Below are positions 34,219 to 47,333 of a stretch of DNA of 64,000 nt, one piece after another. Position numbers and translations under genes: made by a program. Source of the DNA: Pythium myriotylum (Eukaryota; Oomycota; Peronosporomycetes; Pythiales; Pythiaceae); the NCBI GenBank assembly GCA_023091665.1, contig JALJCQ010000004.1:868001-932000 (forward strand), in the 5' to 3' direction. A model generated the notes under the pieces. The model searched no databases. It was not told the DNA's origin and was given only the letters and a program-made list of their open reading frames with translations. Every line of letters begins with the position of its first letter. The stretch's first letter is position 1.

Positions 34219-37200
34219 TCATGAGCTTGTGTCGAGCGGCGATGCTGAGGATGGTGCGGATCGACGTGAACTTGGCGACGGGTGCGAATGTCTCTTCGAA
34301 GTCGATGCCGTACTTCTGCAGGAACCCCTTGGCAACGAGTCGAGCCTTGTACCGCTCGACGAGTCCTTCGGCGGTTTCCTTGACCTTGAACACCCACTTG
34401 CTGGTGATGGCCTTGCGTCCGGCTGGCAAAGGGACTAGGTCCCATGTCTCGTTCTTCTTGAGCGACTCGAGCTCGGAGTCGCAGGCTTCCTTCCAGTTGC
34501 TGGCGTCGTCGGATTCCATCGCCGACTTGAACGATGTCGGCAACTCTCCCCCTGAATTCACGACGAGAGCAAACGCTTCGAGATCGTAATCTTGGTCTTC
34601 TCCCCCTTGTTCTTGCACGTCTTCGCCTTCTTCGTCTTCATCTTCTACGCCTTCCTCTTCGATCGACGTGAGCAGTGCAGACAGATCTTCGAGCGATGTC
34701 CTTGAACCTTGCGTGGGTGGTGGAGTCGCACCACTTGTGCGACCAACCCGTCCGTAGCGCTTCTCAACTGGCGGTTCAGCCAGGTTCTCGAGCGAGTGCG
34801 TGCGAGAGTGGCGCTTGGACCCTGGTGCGTAGTCGACATTCGGCTGCTGGGCCGATGCTGGTGCTGCTGGACGCTGCGACCGCTGGCCCTGTTGCCACTC
34901 CGGTCGCTCGTAGCTGCGCTGACTTGGTGCTGGTGAGGCTGGCTGCTCACCCATGTCTTCATCATCTTGATCTTCATCATCGCGGAACTCGACGGACTTG
35001 CTCCAGGGTTCTTCGCGCTTGCCATCGTCGAACGTGTCTTCCATGAACTGCGCGTCTCGACTGATGACGATCCGACCGGTTGCGATTTCTTCGAACCGAT
35101 ACGCCTTCTCGTGGTCCGAGTAGCCGAGGAACCGACACAAGATGGCTCGGGCGTCGAACTTCGACCGCTTCTCCTTGGGCACGTGGACGTACGCATGGCA
35201 GCCGAACACCTTGAAGTTGGCGAGCAAGGGCTTCTTCCCGTACCATTCTTCGTACGGCGACTTGTACAAGTCTTGAGCGCGGGTCGGAAGTCGGTTGCGA
35301 ACTTCGACTGCAGTCATGACGGCTTCGCCCCAGTACTCGTCGGACAAGTTGGCATGGTGGAGCTTGCAACGACCACACTCACCGATGGTTCGGTTCATGC
35401 GCTCCGCCACACCGTTCAACTGAGGCGTGTATGGCGGCGTGACGTCGTGCTCGATGCCACGCTTGCGGCAGAACTTGGCAAGTTTGGCCGACTGGTACTC
35501 GCCGCCGCCGTCGGTTCGAAGCACCTTGACTCGACGACCGGTTTGGTTCTCGGCCCAGTTGACGAACTCGACGAACTTGTCGTAGACTTCGTCCTTGGAC
35601 CGCATCAGGTATAACTTGCACAGTCGAGACTTGTCGTCGGTGAACGTGGCAAAGTACTTCATGCCGCCGAAAGTCGGAGTCTTCATGGGGCCGGCCACAT
35701 CGCTGTACACGACGTCAAGCAGATTCGCAGACCGCTTGGTCGTGCCCGACTGGAACTTGACGCGAGTCAGCTTGCCGAGTGCACAGCCTTCACAGACCTC
35801 CCACTCTTGCACAGACCCAATGTCGAGTCCGTCGGCGAGGTCCTTCTTGACGATGGCTTCGAGACCGCTGAAGCCGATGTGACCGAGTCGGAGGTGCCAC
35901 AGGTACGACTTGGACATGGCGCGACCTCGTCTTGTACTGGCGGCGTGGGCTGCTTCAATCGACACTGGAGACATGTTGAGCTTGAACAGACCCTTGCCGA
36001 TACGAGTGCCGATGGTCCGCTTGGCGCCCTTGAGAACGACGAAGCAACCGTCCTTGTCGAACGTCACGGGAGCAACGTCCTCCGTGAATCTTCCGACCGA
36101 GAACAGGTTGCGGCTGAGCTTGGGGATATGCCACACGTTGGTGAGCAAACCCTTCTTGACACCGCTTGGAGTCTTCATCGACATGAGAATGTCTCCCACG
36201 CCAACTGCTTGGACCGTGCCATCATCGGCCAGATGCACGTCGACTGGTTCAATCTTCTTGTAGTTCATCATGAACTGCTTGGTTCGCGACATGTGCTGAG
36301 TCGCACCCGAGTCGACCAACCACGCCGTGGATTGACTCGACTTGCCTTGGGTCTTCCCGACCGAGAACAGGTACTCGCCGGGGTCTTCATCTCGCGCAAG
36401 GTTGGCTCGCTGGAACCGTTGCCGAGGGTTGCTGTTTCCGTTGCCGTTGCCGTTGCCGCCGGAGTTGCCGTTGCCGTTGCCGTTGCCGTTGTCCTTGACA
36501 CGCGAGTGGCACTCCGCGGCCCAATGACCGATCTTGCCGCAGTAGTTGCACGTGCCAGTCTTCTTGACTGCACGGCCCTTGGACTTCGCGTCACTTGTCA
36601 TGAACGCTTGGCCAAGCGTGGCTCCGTCGCCACCTTGCTCCTTGCGCTTCATGTCTTCATGGAGCAGCCGAGACGTCACGAGTTCCCACGTGAGTGCGTC
36701 GACACGCGACTCCAACGCCGTGATGAGGAACTGGTACGACTCGCTGAGACTGCCGAGAAGCGTGATCACCAAGTCGTCTTCGCTGACCGGAGCGCCGACT
36801 GCGTCGAGTTGCTCCGCCAGGGTCTTGGGCTTGTTGATGTGCGTGAGCACATCGTCACCTTCTTCCATCATGGTCGTGAAGAAACGACGACGAAGAAAGA
36901 GCTTGTTGGCAAGGCTCTTCTTCTCGAAGTGTTCTTCCAGTCTTGACCATGCATCTTGCGCACCACTCGCCGACCGAACCAGCGGGAGCTGCGAGTCTTC
37001 CATCGCGAGACAGATCATCGCGAGCGCCTTGCGAGACTTCTTCTTGAAGAGGGCTCGGTCCGCGTCGGTCTGGCACTGCTCGAGTTTGACCTCTCCACAG
37101 ACAACTTCCCAGACGTCGCGTTCTTCGAGCACCATCTGCATCTTGAACTTCCATGTGTGGAAGTTGGTTCCGTCGAACTTGTTGATGCGGGCTGGGGTGG

Positions 37201-37267
37201 TCGAATCCATGGCGAAGGCTGGGGAGGCGAAGTCGGTGGAGGCAGAGTCGGCTGGGCTTGGGCTCAT
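34196..37267 (-). pseudogene. U8 truncated gag-pol (1023 aa open frame)
   Basis: Short-linker haplotype like U6. Same breakpoint, no internal stop; Gag, protease and integrase motifs intact; RT catalytic region and RNase H absent. Confidence 0.9.
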
Positions 37268-37271
37268 AACC

Positions 37272-37687
37272 TGTTGGAAGGTCGCTTGGTTGGTGGGATG
37301 CAAAATGCAAAGTGAATTGATCGGGACTTAGTTCGCTACTGCTACCTCTAAGCCGTCTGTGTGTGTCCTACGCTACCATAATCAAATGTATGTCCTACCT
37401 ATCGTAAACATATGCAAACATAAACTGACTTCGTGGATACTTCAACGAAGTCGATGGGTGGCACTGGATTCAAACCAGAACCAGACGGAGAATCTTCCAC
37501 ATGTCGAATCTTCCACATGTCGAATCTTCCACATGTCGAATCTTCCACATGTCGAATCTTCCACATGTCGAATCTTCCACGGAGAATCTTCCACATGTCG
37601 AATCTTCCACATGTCGAATCTTCCACGGAGAATCTTCTGCAGGAGAATCTTCTACAGCCGAGCTTCAACTGCCGAGCTTCAACTGGA
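37272..37687 (-). repeat. U8 LTR, truncated (416 bp)
   Basis: Eleven GAAGATTC blocks, the same pattern as the U7 LTR. Confidence 0.9.
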
Positions 37688-40600
37688 TCATGAGCTTGTG
37701 TCGAGCGGTGATGCTGAGGATGGTGCGGATCGACGTGAACTTGGCGACGGGTGCGAATGTCTCTTCGAAGTCGATGCCGTACTTCTGCAGGAACCCCTTG
37801 GCAACGAGTCGAGCCTTGTACCGCTCGACGAGTCCTTCGGCGGTTTCCTTGACCCTGAACACCCACTTGCTGGTGATGGCCTTGCGTCCGGCTGGCAAAG
37901 GGACTAGGTCCCATGTCTCGTTCTTCTTGAGCGACTCGAGCTCGGAGTCGCAGGCTTCCTTCCAGTTGCTGGCGTCGTCGGATTCCATCGCCGACTTGAA
38001 CGATGTCGGCAACTCTCCCCCTGAATTCACGACGAGAGCAAACGCTTCGAGATCGTAATCTTGGTCTTCTCCCCCTTGTTCTTGCACGTCTTCGCCTTCT
38101 TCGTCTTCATCTTCTACGCCTTCCTCTTCGATCGACGTGAGCAGTGCAGACAGATCTTCGAGCGATGTCCTTGAACCTTGCGTGGGTGGTGGAGTCGCAC
38201 CACTTGTGCGACCAACCCGTCCGTAGCGCTTCTCAACTGGCGGTTCAGCCAGGTTCTCGAGCGAGTGCGTGCGAGAGTGGCGCTTGGACCCTGGTGCGTA
38301 GTCGACATTCGGCTGCTGGGCCGATGCTGGTGCTGCTGGACGCTGCGACCGCTGGCCCTGTTGCCACTCCGGTCGCTCGTAGCTGCGCTGACTTGGTGCT
38401 GGTGAGGCTGGCTGCTCACCCATGTCTTCATCATCTTGGTTGTCGGTTGCTTCATCTTGATCTTGATCATCATCCTCGTCGCGGAACTCGACGGACTTGC
38501 TCCAGGGTTCTTCGCGCTTGCCATCGTCGAACGTGTCTTCCATGAACTGCGCGTCTCGACTGATGACGATCCGACCGGTTGCGATTTCTTCGAACCGATA
38601 CGCCTTCTCGTGGTCCGAGTAGCCGAGGAACCGACACAAGATGGCTCGGGCGTCGAACTTCGACCGCTTCTCCTTGGGCACGTGGACGTACGCATGGCAG
38701 CCGAACACCTTGAAGTTGGCGAGCAAGGGCTTCTTCCCGTACCATTCTTCGTACGGCGACTTGTACAAGTCTTGAGCGCGGGTCGGAAGTCGGTTGCGAA
38801 CTTCGACTGCAGTCATGACGGCTTCGCCCCAGTACTCGTCGGACAAGTTGGCATGGTGGAGCTTGCAACGACCACACTCACCGATGGTTCGGTTCATGCG
38901 CTCCGCCACACCGTTCAACTGAGGCGTGTATGGCGGCGTGACGTCGTGCTCGATGCCACGCTTGCGGCAGAACTTGGCAAGTTTGGCCGACTGGTACTCG
39001 CCGCCGCCGTCGGTTCGAAGCACCTTGACTCGACGACCGGTTTGGTTCTCGGCCCAGTTGACGAACTCGACGAACTTGTCGTAGACTTCGTCCTTGGACC
39101 GCATCAGGTATAACTTGCACAGTCGAGACTTGTCGTCGGTGAAGGTGGCAAAGTACTTCATGCCGCCGAAAGTCGGAGTCTTCATGGGGCCGGCCACATC
39201 GCTGTACACGACGTCAAGCAGATTCGCAGACCGCTTGGTCGTGCCCGACTGGAACTTGACGCGAGTCAGCTTGCCGAGTGCACAGCCTTCACAGACCTCC
39301 CACTCTTGCACAGACCCAATGTCGAGTCCGTCGGCGAGGTCCTTCTTGACGATGGCTTCGAGTCCGCTGAAGCCGATGTGACCGAGTCGGAGGTGCCACA
39401 GGTACGACTTGGACATGGCGCGACCTCGTCTTGTACTGGCGGCGTGGGCTGCTTCAATCGACACTGGAGACATGTTGAGCTTGAACAGACCCTTGCCGAT
39501 ACGAGTGCCGATGGTCCGCTTGGCGCCCTTGAGAACGACGAAGCAACCGTCCTTGTCGAACGTCACGGGAGCAACGTCCTCCGTGAATCTTCCGACCGAG
39601 AACAGGTTGCGGCTGAGCTTGGGGATATGCCACACGTTGGTGAGCAAACCCTTCTTGACACCGCTTGGAGTCTTCATCGACATGAGAATGTCTCCCACGC
39701 CAACTGCTTGGACCGTGCCATCATCGGCCAGATGCACGTCGACTGGTTCAATCTTCTTGTAGTTCATCATGAACTGCTTGGTTCGCGACATGTGCTGAGT
39801 CGCACCCGAGTCGACCAACCACGCCGTGGATTGACTCGACTTGCCTTGGGTCTTCCCGACCGAGAACAGGTACTCGCCGGGGTCTTCATCTCGCGCAAGG
39901 TTGGCTCGCTGGAACCGTTGCCGAGGGTTGCTGTTTCCGTTGCCGTTGCCGTTGCCGCCGGAGTTGCCGTTGCCGTTGCCGTTGCCGTTGTCCTTGACAC
40001 GCGAGTGGCACTCCGCGGCCCAATGACCGATCTTGCCGCAGTAGTTGCACGTGCCAGTCTTCTTGACTGCACGGCCCTTGGACTTCGCGTCACTTGTCAT
40101 GAACGCTTGGCCAAGCGTGGCTCCGTCGCCACCTTGCTCCTTGCGCTTCATGTCTTCATGGAGCAGCCGAGACGTCACGAGTTCCCACGTGAGTGCGTCG
40201 ACACGCGACTCCAACGCCGTGATGAGGAACTGGTACGACTCGCTGAGACTGCCGAGAAGCGTGATCACCAAGTCGTCTTCGCTGACCGGAGCGCCGACTG
40301 CGTCGAGTTGCTCCGCCAGGGTCTTGGGCTTGTTGATGTGCGTGAGCACATCGTCACCTTCTTCCATCATGGTCGTGAAGAAACGACGACGAAGAAAGAG
40401 CTTGTTGGCAAGGCTCTTCTTCTCGAAGTGTTCTTCCAGTCTTGACCATGCATCTTGCGCACCACTCGCCGACCGAACCAGCGGGAGCTGCGAGTCTTCC
40501 ATCGCGAGACAGATCATCGCGAGCGCCTTGCGAGACTTCTTCTTGAAGAGGGCTCGGTCCGCGTCGGTCTGGCACTGCTCGAGTTTGACCTCTCCACAGA

Positions 40601-40766
40601 CAACTTCCCAGACGTCGCGTTCTTCGAGCACCATCTGCATCTTGAACTTCCATGTGTGGAAGTTGGTTCCGTCGAACTTGTTGATGCGGGCTGGGGTGGT
40701 CGAATCCATGGCGAAGGCTGGGGAGGCGAAGTCGGTGGAGGCAGAGTCGGCTGGGCTTGGGCTCAT
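37665..40766 (-). pseudogene. U9 truncated gag-pol (1033 aa open frame)
   Basis: Long acidic linker of a third type ([15 protein letters not shown]), shared with element A. An Ala-to-Thr change (SITARHK) lies just before the breakpoint. Otherwise as U7. Confidence 0.9.
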
Positions 40767-40770
40767 AACC

Positions 40771-41154
40771 TGTTGGAAGGTCGCTTGGTTGGTGGGATGC
40801 AAAATGCAAAGTGAATTGATCGGGACTTAGTTCGCTACTGCTACCTCTAAGCCGTCTGTGTGTGTCCTACGCTACCATAATCAAATGTATGTCCTACCTA
40901 TCGTAAACATATGCAAACATAAACTGACTTCGTGGATACTTCAACGAAGTCGATGGGTGGCACTGGATTCAAACCAGAACCAGACGGAGAATCTTCCACA
41001 TGTCGAATCTTCCACATGTCGAATCTTCCACATGTCGAATCTTCCACGGAGAATCTTCCACATGTCGAATCTTCCACATGTCGAATCTTCCACGGAGAAT
41101 CTTCTGCAGGAGAATCTTCTACAGCCGAGCTTCAACTGCCGAGCTTCAACTGGA
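40771..41154 (-). repeat. U9 LTR, truncated (384 bp)
   Basis: Nine GAAGATTC blocks, the same pattern as the U6 LTR. Confidence 0.9.
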
Positions 41155-44100
41155 TCATGAGCTTGTGTCGAGCGGCGATGCTGAGGATGGTGCGGATCGA
41201 CGTGAACTTGGCGACGGGTGCGAATGTCTCTTCGAAGTCGATGCCGTACTTCTGCAGGAACCCCTTGGCAACGAGTCGAGCCTTGTACCGCTCGACGAGT
41301 CCTTCGGCGGTTTCCTTGACCTTGAACACCCACTTGCTGGTGATGGCCTTGCGTCCGGCTGGCAAAGGGACTAGGTCCCATGTCTCGTTCTTCTTGAGCG
41401 ACTCGAGCTCGGAGTCGCAGGCTTCCTTCCAGTTGCTGGCGTCGTCGGATTCCATCGCCGACTTGAACGATGTCGGCAACTCTCCCCCTGAATTCACGAC
41501 GAGAGCAAACGCTTCGAGATCGTAATCTTGGTCTTCTCCCCCTTGTTCTTGCACGTCTTCGCCTTCTTCGTCTTCATCTTCTACGCCTTCCTCTTCGATC
41601 GACGTGAGCAGTGCAGACAGATCTTCGAGCGATGTCCTTGAACCTTGCGTGGGTGGTGGAGTCGCACCACTTGTGCGACCAACCCGTCCGTAGCGCTTCT
41701 CAACTGGCGGTTCAGCCAGGTTCTCGAGCGAGTGCGTGCGAGAGTGGCGCTTGGACCCTGGTGCGTAGTCGACATTCGGCTGCTGGGCCGATGCTGGTGC
41801 TGCTGGACGCTGCGACCGCTGGCCCTGTTGCCACTCCGGTCGCTCGTAGCTGCGCTGACTTGGTGCTGGTGAGGCTGGCTGCTCACCCATGTCTTCATCA
41901 TCTTGATCTTCATCATCGCGGAACTCGACGGACTTGCTCCAGGGTTCTTCGCGCTTGCCATCGTCGAACGTGTCTTCCATGAACTGCGCGTCTCGACTGA
42001 TGACGATCCGACCGGTTGCGATTTCTTCGAACCGATACGCCTTCTCGTGGTCCGAGTAGCCGAGGAACCGACACAAGATGGCTCGGGCGTCGAACTTCGA
42101 CCGCTTCTCCTTGGGCACGTGGACGTACGCATGGCAGCCGAACACCTTGAAGTTGGCGAGCAAGGGCTTCTTCCCGTACCATTCTTCGTACGGCGACTTG
42201 TACAAGTCTTGAGCGCGGGTCGGAAGTCGGTTGCGAACTTCGACTGCAGTCATGACGGCTTCGCCCCAGTACTCGTCGGACAAGTTGGCATGGTGGAGCT
42301 TGCAACGACCACACTCACCGATGGTTCGGTTCATGCGCTCCGCCACACCGTTCAACTGAGGCGTGTATGGCGGCGTGACGTCGTGCTCGATGCCACGCTT
42401 GCGGCAGAACTTGGCAAGTTTGGCCGACTGGTACTCGCCGCCGCCGTCGGTTCGAAGCACCTTGACTCGACGACCGGTTTGGTTCTCGGCCCAGTTGACG
42501 AACTCGACGAACTTGTCGTAGACTTCGTCCTTGGACCGCATCAGGTATAACTTGCACAGTCGAGACTTGTCGTCGGTGAAGGTGGCAAAGTACTTCATGC
42601 CGCCGAAAGTCGGAGTCTTCATGGGGCCGGCCACATCGCTGTACACGACGTCAAGCAGATTCGCAGACCGCTTGGTCGTGCCCGACTGGAACTTGACGCG
42701 AGTCAGCTTGCCGAGTGCACAGCCTTCACAGACCTCCCACTCTTGCACAGACCCAATGTCGAGTCCGTCGGCGAGGTCCTTCTTGACGATGGCTTCGAGA
42801 CCGCTGAAGCCGATGTGACCGAGTCGGAGGTGCCACAGGTACGACTTGGACATGGCGCGACCTCGTCTTGTACTGGCGGCGTGGGCTGCTTCAATCGACA
42901 CTGGAGACATGTTGAGCTTGAACAGACCCTTGCCGATACGAGTGCCGATGGTCCGCTTGGCGCCCTTGAGAACGACGAAGCAACCGTCCTTGTCGAACGT
43001 CACGGGAGCAACGTCCTCCGTGAATCTTCCGACCGAGAACAGGTTGCGGCTGAGCTTGGGGATATGCCACACGTTGGTGAGCAAACCCTTCTTGACACCG
43101 CTTGGAGTCTTCATCGACATGAGAATGTCTCCCACGCCAACTGCTTGGACCGTGCCATCATCGGCCAGATGCACGTCGACTGGTTCAATCTTCTTGTAGT
43201 TCATCATGAACTGCTTGGTTCGCGACATGTGCTGAGTCGCACCCGAGTCGACCAACCACGCCGTGGATTGACTCGACTTGCCTTGGGTCTTCCCGACCGA
43301 GAACAGGTACTCGCCGGGGTCTTCATCTCGCGCAAGGTTGGCTCGCTGGAACCGTTGCCGAGGGTTGCTGTTTCCGTTGCCGTTGCCGTTGCCGCCGGAG
43401 TTGCCGTTGCCGTTGCCGTTGCCGTTGTCCTTGACACGCGAGTGGCACTCCGCGGCCCAATGACCGATCTTGCCGCAGTAGTTGCACGTGCCAGTCTTCT
43501 TGACTGCACGGCCCTTGGACTTCGCGTCACTTGTCATGAACGCTTGGCCAAGCGTGGCTCCGTCGCCACCTTGCTCCTTGCGCTTCATGTCTTCATGGAG
43601 CAGCCGAGACGTCACGAGTTCCCACGTGAGTGCGTCGACACGCGACTCCAACGCCGTGATGAGGAACTGGTACGACTCGCTGAGACTGCCGAGAAGCGTG
43701 ATCACCAAGTCGTCTTCGCTGACCGGAGCGCCGACTGCGTCGAGTTGCTCCGCCAGGGTCTTGGGCTTGTTGATGTGCGTGAGCACATCGTCACCTTCTT
43801 CCATCATGGTCGTGAAGAAACGACGACGAAGAAAGAGCTTGTTGGCAAGGCTCTTCTTCTCGAAGTGTTCTTCCAGTCTTGACCATGCATCATGCGCACC
43901 ACTCGCCGACCGAACCAGCGGGAGCTGCGAGTCTTCCATCGCGAGACAGATCATCGCGAGCGCCTTGCGAGACTTCTTCTTGAAGAGGGCTCGGTCCGCG
44001 TCGGTCTGGCACTGCTCGAGTTTGACCTCTCCACAGACAACTTCCCAGACGTCGCGTTCTTCGAGCACCATCTGCATCTTGAACTTCCATGTGTGGAAGT

Positions 44101-44203
44101 TGGTTCCGTCGAACTTGTTGATGCGGGCTGGGGTGGTCGAATCCATGGCAAAGGCTGGGGAGGCGAAGTCGGTGGAGGCAGAGTCGGCTGGGCTTGGGCT
44201 CAT
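41132..44203 (-). pseudogene. U10 truncated gag-pol (1023 aa open frame)
   Basis: Short-linker haplotype like U6 and U8, with a private Gln-to-His change in Gag (SGAHDAW). Same breakpoint and LTR-encoded tail. Confidence 0.9.
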
Positions 44204-44207
44204 AACC

Positions 44208-44545
44208 TGTTGGAAGGTCGCTTGGTTGGTGGGATGCAAAATGCAAAGTGAATTGATCGGGACTTAGTTCGCTACTGCTACCTCTAAGCCGTCTGTGTGT
44301 GTCCTACGCTACCGTAATCAAATGTATGTCCTACCTATCGTAAACATATGCAAACATAAACTGACTTCGTGGATACTTCAACGAAGTCGATGGGTGGCAC
44401 TGGATTCAAACCAGAACCAGACGGAGAATCTTCCACATGTCGAATCTTCCACATGTCGAATCTTCCACATGTCGAATCTTCCACGGAGAATCTTCTGCAG
44501 GAGAATCTTCTACAGCCGAGCTTCAACTGCCGAGCTTCAACTGGA
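44208..44545 (-). repeat. U10 LTR, truncated (338 bp)
   Basis: Six GAAGATTC blocks; would be 375 bp if complete. The shortest array LTR after that of E5. Confidence 0.9.
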
Positions 44546-46165
44546 TCATGAGCTTGTGTCGAGCGGCGATGCTGAGGATGGTTCGGATCGACGTGAACTT
44601 GGCGACGGGTGCGAATGTCTCTTCGAAGTCGATGCCGTACTTCTGCAGGAACCCCTTGGCAACGAGTCGAGCCTTGTACCGCTCGACGAGTCCTTCGGCG
44701 GTTTCCTTGACCTTGAACACCCACTTGCTGGTGATGGCCTTGCGTCCGGCTGGCAAAGGGACTAGGTCCCATGTCTCGTTCTTCTTGAGCGACTCGAGCT
44801 CGGAGTCGCAGGCTTCCTTCCAGTTGCTGGCGTCGTCGGATTCCATCGCCGACTTGAACGATGTCGGCAACTCTCCCCCTGAATTCACGACGAGAGCAAA
44901 CGCTTCGAGATCGTAATCTTGGTCTTCTCCCCCTTGTTCTTGCACGTCTTCGCCTTCTTCGTCTTCATCTTCTACGCCTTCCTCTTCGATCGACGTGAGC
45001 AGTGCAGACAGATCTTCGAGCGATGTCCTTGAACCTTGCGTGGGTGGTGGAGTCGCACCACTTGTGCGACCAACCCGTCCGTAGCGCTTCTCAACTGGCG
45101 GTTCAGCCAGGTTCTCGAGCGAGTGCGTGCGAGAGTGGCGCTTGGACCCTGGTGCGTAGTCGACATTCGGCTGCTGGGCCGATGCTGGTGCTGCTGGACG
45201 CTGCGACCGCTGGCCCTGTTGCCACTCCGGTCGCTCGTAGCTGCGCTGACTTGGTGCTGGTGAGGCTGGCTGCTCACCCATGTCTTCATCATCTTGATCT
45301 TCATCATCGCGGAACTCGACGGACTTGCTCCAGGGTTCTTCGCGCTTGCCATCGTCGAACGTGTCTTCCATGAACTGCGCGTCTCGACTGATGACGATCC
45401 GACCGGTTGCGATTTCTTCGAACCGATACGCCTTCTCGTGGTCCGAGTAGCCGAGGAACCGACACAAGATGGCTCGGGCGTCGAACTTCGACCGCTTCTC
45501 CTTGGGCACGTGGACGTACGCATGGCAGCCGAACACCTTGAAGTTGGCGAGCAAGGGCTTCTTCCCGTACCATTCTTCGTACGGCGACTTGTACAAGTCT
45601 TGAGCGCGGGTCGGAAGTCGGTTGCGAACTTCGACTGCAGTCATGACGGCTTCGCCCCAGTACTCGTCGGACAAGTTGGCATGGTGGAGCTTGCAACGAC
45701 CACACTCACCGATGGTTCGGTTCATGCGCTCCGCCACACCGTTCAACTGAGGCGTGTATGGCGGCGTGACGTCGTGCTCGATGCCACGCTTGCGGCAGAA
45801 CTTGGCAAGTTTGGCCGACTGGTACTCGCCGCCGCCGTCGGTTCGAAGCACCTTGACTCGACGACCGGTTTGGTTCTCGGCCCAGTTGACGAACTCGACG
45901 AACTTGTCGTAGACTTCGTCCTTGGACCGCATCAGGTATAACTTGCACAGTCGAGACTTGTCGTCGGTGAACGTGGCAAAGTACTTCATGCCGCCGAAAG
46001 TCGGAGTCTTCATGGGGCCGGCCACATCGCTGTACACGACGTCAAGCAGATTCGCAGACCGCTTGGTCGTGCCCGACTGGAACTTGACGCGAGTCAGCTT
46101 GCCGAGTGCACAGCCTTCACAGACCTCCCACTCTTGCACAGACCCAATGTCGAGTCCGTCGGCGA
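44523..46165 (-). pseudogene. U11 partial gag-pol fragment
   Basis: Last, incomplete array unit: the C-terminal two-thirds of integrase, the short linker and the RT fingers. It keeps the array breakpoint on the left. On the right it stops at 46165 in the integrase zinc region, where a minus-strand LTR begins exactly with its TGTTGG terminus. That suggests a same-orientation element inserted here, with GGCGA as the expected target duplication. Confidence 0.85.
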
Positions 46166-46540
46166 TGTTGGAAGGTCGCTTGGTTGGTGGGATGCAAAAT
46201 GCAAAGTGAATTGATCGGGACTTAGTTCGCTACTGCTACCTCTAAGCCGTCTGTGTGTGTCCTACGCTACCGTAATCAAATGTATGTCCTACCTATCGTA
46301 AACATATGCAAACATAAACTGACTTCGTGGATACTTCAACGAAGTCGATGGGTGGCACTGGATTCAAACCAGAACCAGACGGAGAATCTTCCACATGTCG
46401 AATCTTCCACATGTCGAATCTTCCACATGTCGAATCTTCCACGGAGAATCTTCTGCAGGAGAATCTTCTACAGCCGAGCTTCAACTGCCGAGCTTCAACT
46501 GGAATGATGACGCTGGGTTCGAGGCGCATCATCTTCAACA
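46166..46540 (-). repeat. T1 3' LTR (375 bp)
   Basis: Complete TG...CA LTR with six GAAGATTC blocks; purine tract at 46541-46548. Confidence 0.95.
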
Positions 46541-46888
46541 CTCCCCCTCGACTCGACTGCGTCTTGAACACCAAGCTTGGTGCGGAGCACGTCGAACTGG
46601 ACAGTGGGGATCGGCTTGGTCATGATGTCGGCAAGCATGTCTTGGGTCGGGCAATACTGGAGAGACACTTGGCCGTCCTCGACCTTCTCACGAACGAAGT
46701 GGTAGCGAATGTCGATGTGCTTGGTGCGCTTGTGGAACTCGGGGTTCTTGGCCAACGCGATCGCACCTTGGTTGTCTTCGTACACCGTGAGCGCTTGGTC
46801 GCTTGCAACTTCGCCGAGTTCGCACAGGAACGCCTTGAGCCACACGGCTTCTTGGATCGCTTCCGATAGAGCCATGTACTCTGCTTCG
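46495..46888 (-). pseudogene. T1 gag-pol 3' fragment (RNase H C-terminus)
   Basis: About 131 codons from the STEAEY region of RNase H to the LTR-encoded stop, including YEDNQG. It is cut at 46888 (CTTCG), where a plus-oriented LTR begins precisely with TGTTGAAG. Confidence 0.9.
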
Positions 46889-46958
46889 TGTTGAAGATGA
46901 TGCGCCTCGAACCCAGCGTCATCATTCCAGTTGAAGCTCGGCAGTTGAAGCTCGGCTG
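46889..46958 (+). repeat. 70-bp 5' fragment of a plus-oriented LTR (T1)
   Basis: Begins at the true LTR terminus and ends GGCTG, where a minus-strand LTR starts exactly at its own terminus. Insertion of a minus element into this LTR with GGCTG as target would explain it. The complementary 294-bp LTR remainder, starting with the same 5 bp, is at 57562-57855 in inverted orientation. Confidence 0.85.
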
Positions 46959-47333
46959 TGTTGGAAGGTCGCTTGGTTGGTGGGATGCAAAATGCAAAGT
47001 GAATTGATCGGGACTTAGTTCGCTACTGCTACCTCTAAGCCGTCTGTGTGTGTCCTACGCTACCATAATCAAATGTATGTCCTACCTATCGTAAACATAT
47101 GCAAACATAAACTGACTTCGTGGATACTTCAACGAAGTCGATGGGTGGCACTGGATTCAAACCAGAACCAGACGGAGAATCTTCCACATGTCGAATCTTC
47201 CACATGTCGAATCTTCCACATGTCGAATCTTCCACGGAGAATCTTCTGCAGGAGAATCTTCTACAGCCGAGCTTCAACTGCCGAGCTTCAACTGGAATGA
47301 TGACGCTGGGTTCGAGGCGCATCATCTTCAACA
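46959..47333 (-). repeat. T2 3' LTR (375 bp)
   Basis: Second copy of the T1 LTR at +793 bp. Confidence 0.95.

Larger units (their letters stand above)
27283..46165 (-). repeat. Tandem macrosatellite of truncated copia units (U6-U11)
   Basis: Head-to-tail array of 3437, 3499, 3469, 3467 and 3391-bp units followed by a partial unit. Each unit is one LTR lacking its outer 37 bp, the primer-binding site, and gag-pol cut three residues before the RT catalytic Asp. All joins, including the one at E5, are the same: LTR sequence CAACTGGA fused to RT sequence TCATGAGC (plus strand), with TGGA shared by both partners. An identical breakpoint in every unit means one founding rearrangement followed by amplification. 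Length differences come from the number of GAAGATTC blocks and from a 30-bp acidic-linker indel. Confidence 0.95.

Noticed and set aside
46541..46888. Solo-LTR-plus-gene-fragment interpreted as a captured host gene.
   Set aside because: It is simply the RNase H end of the same element family.
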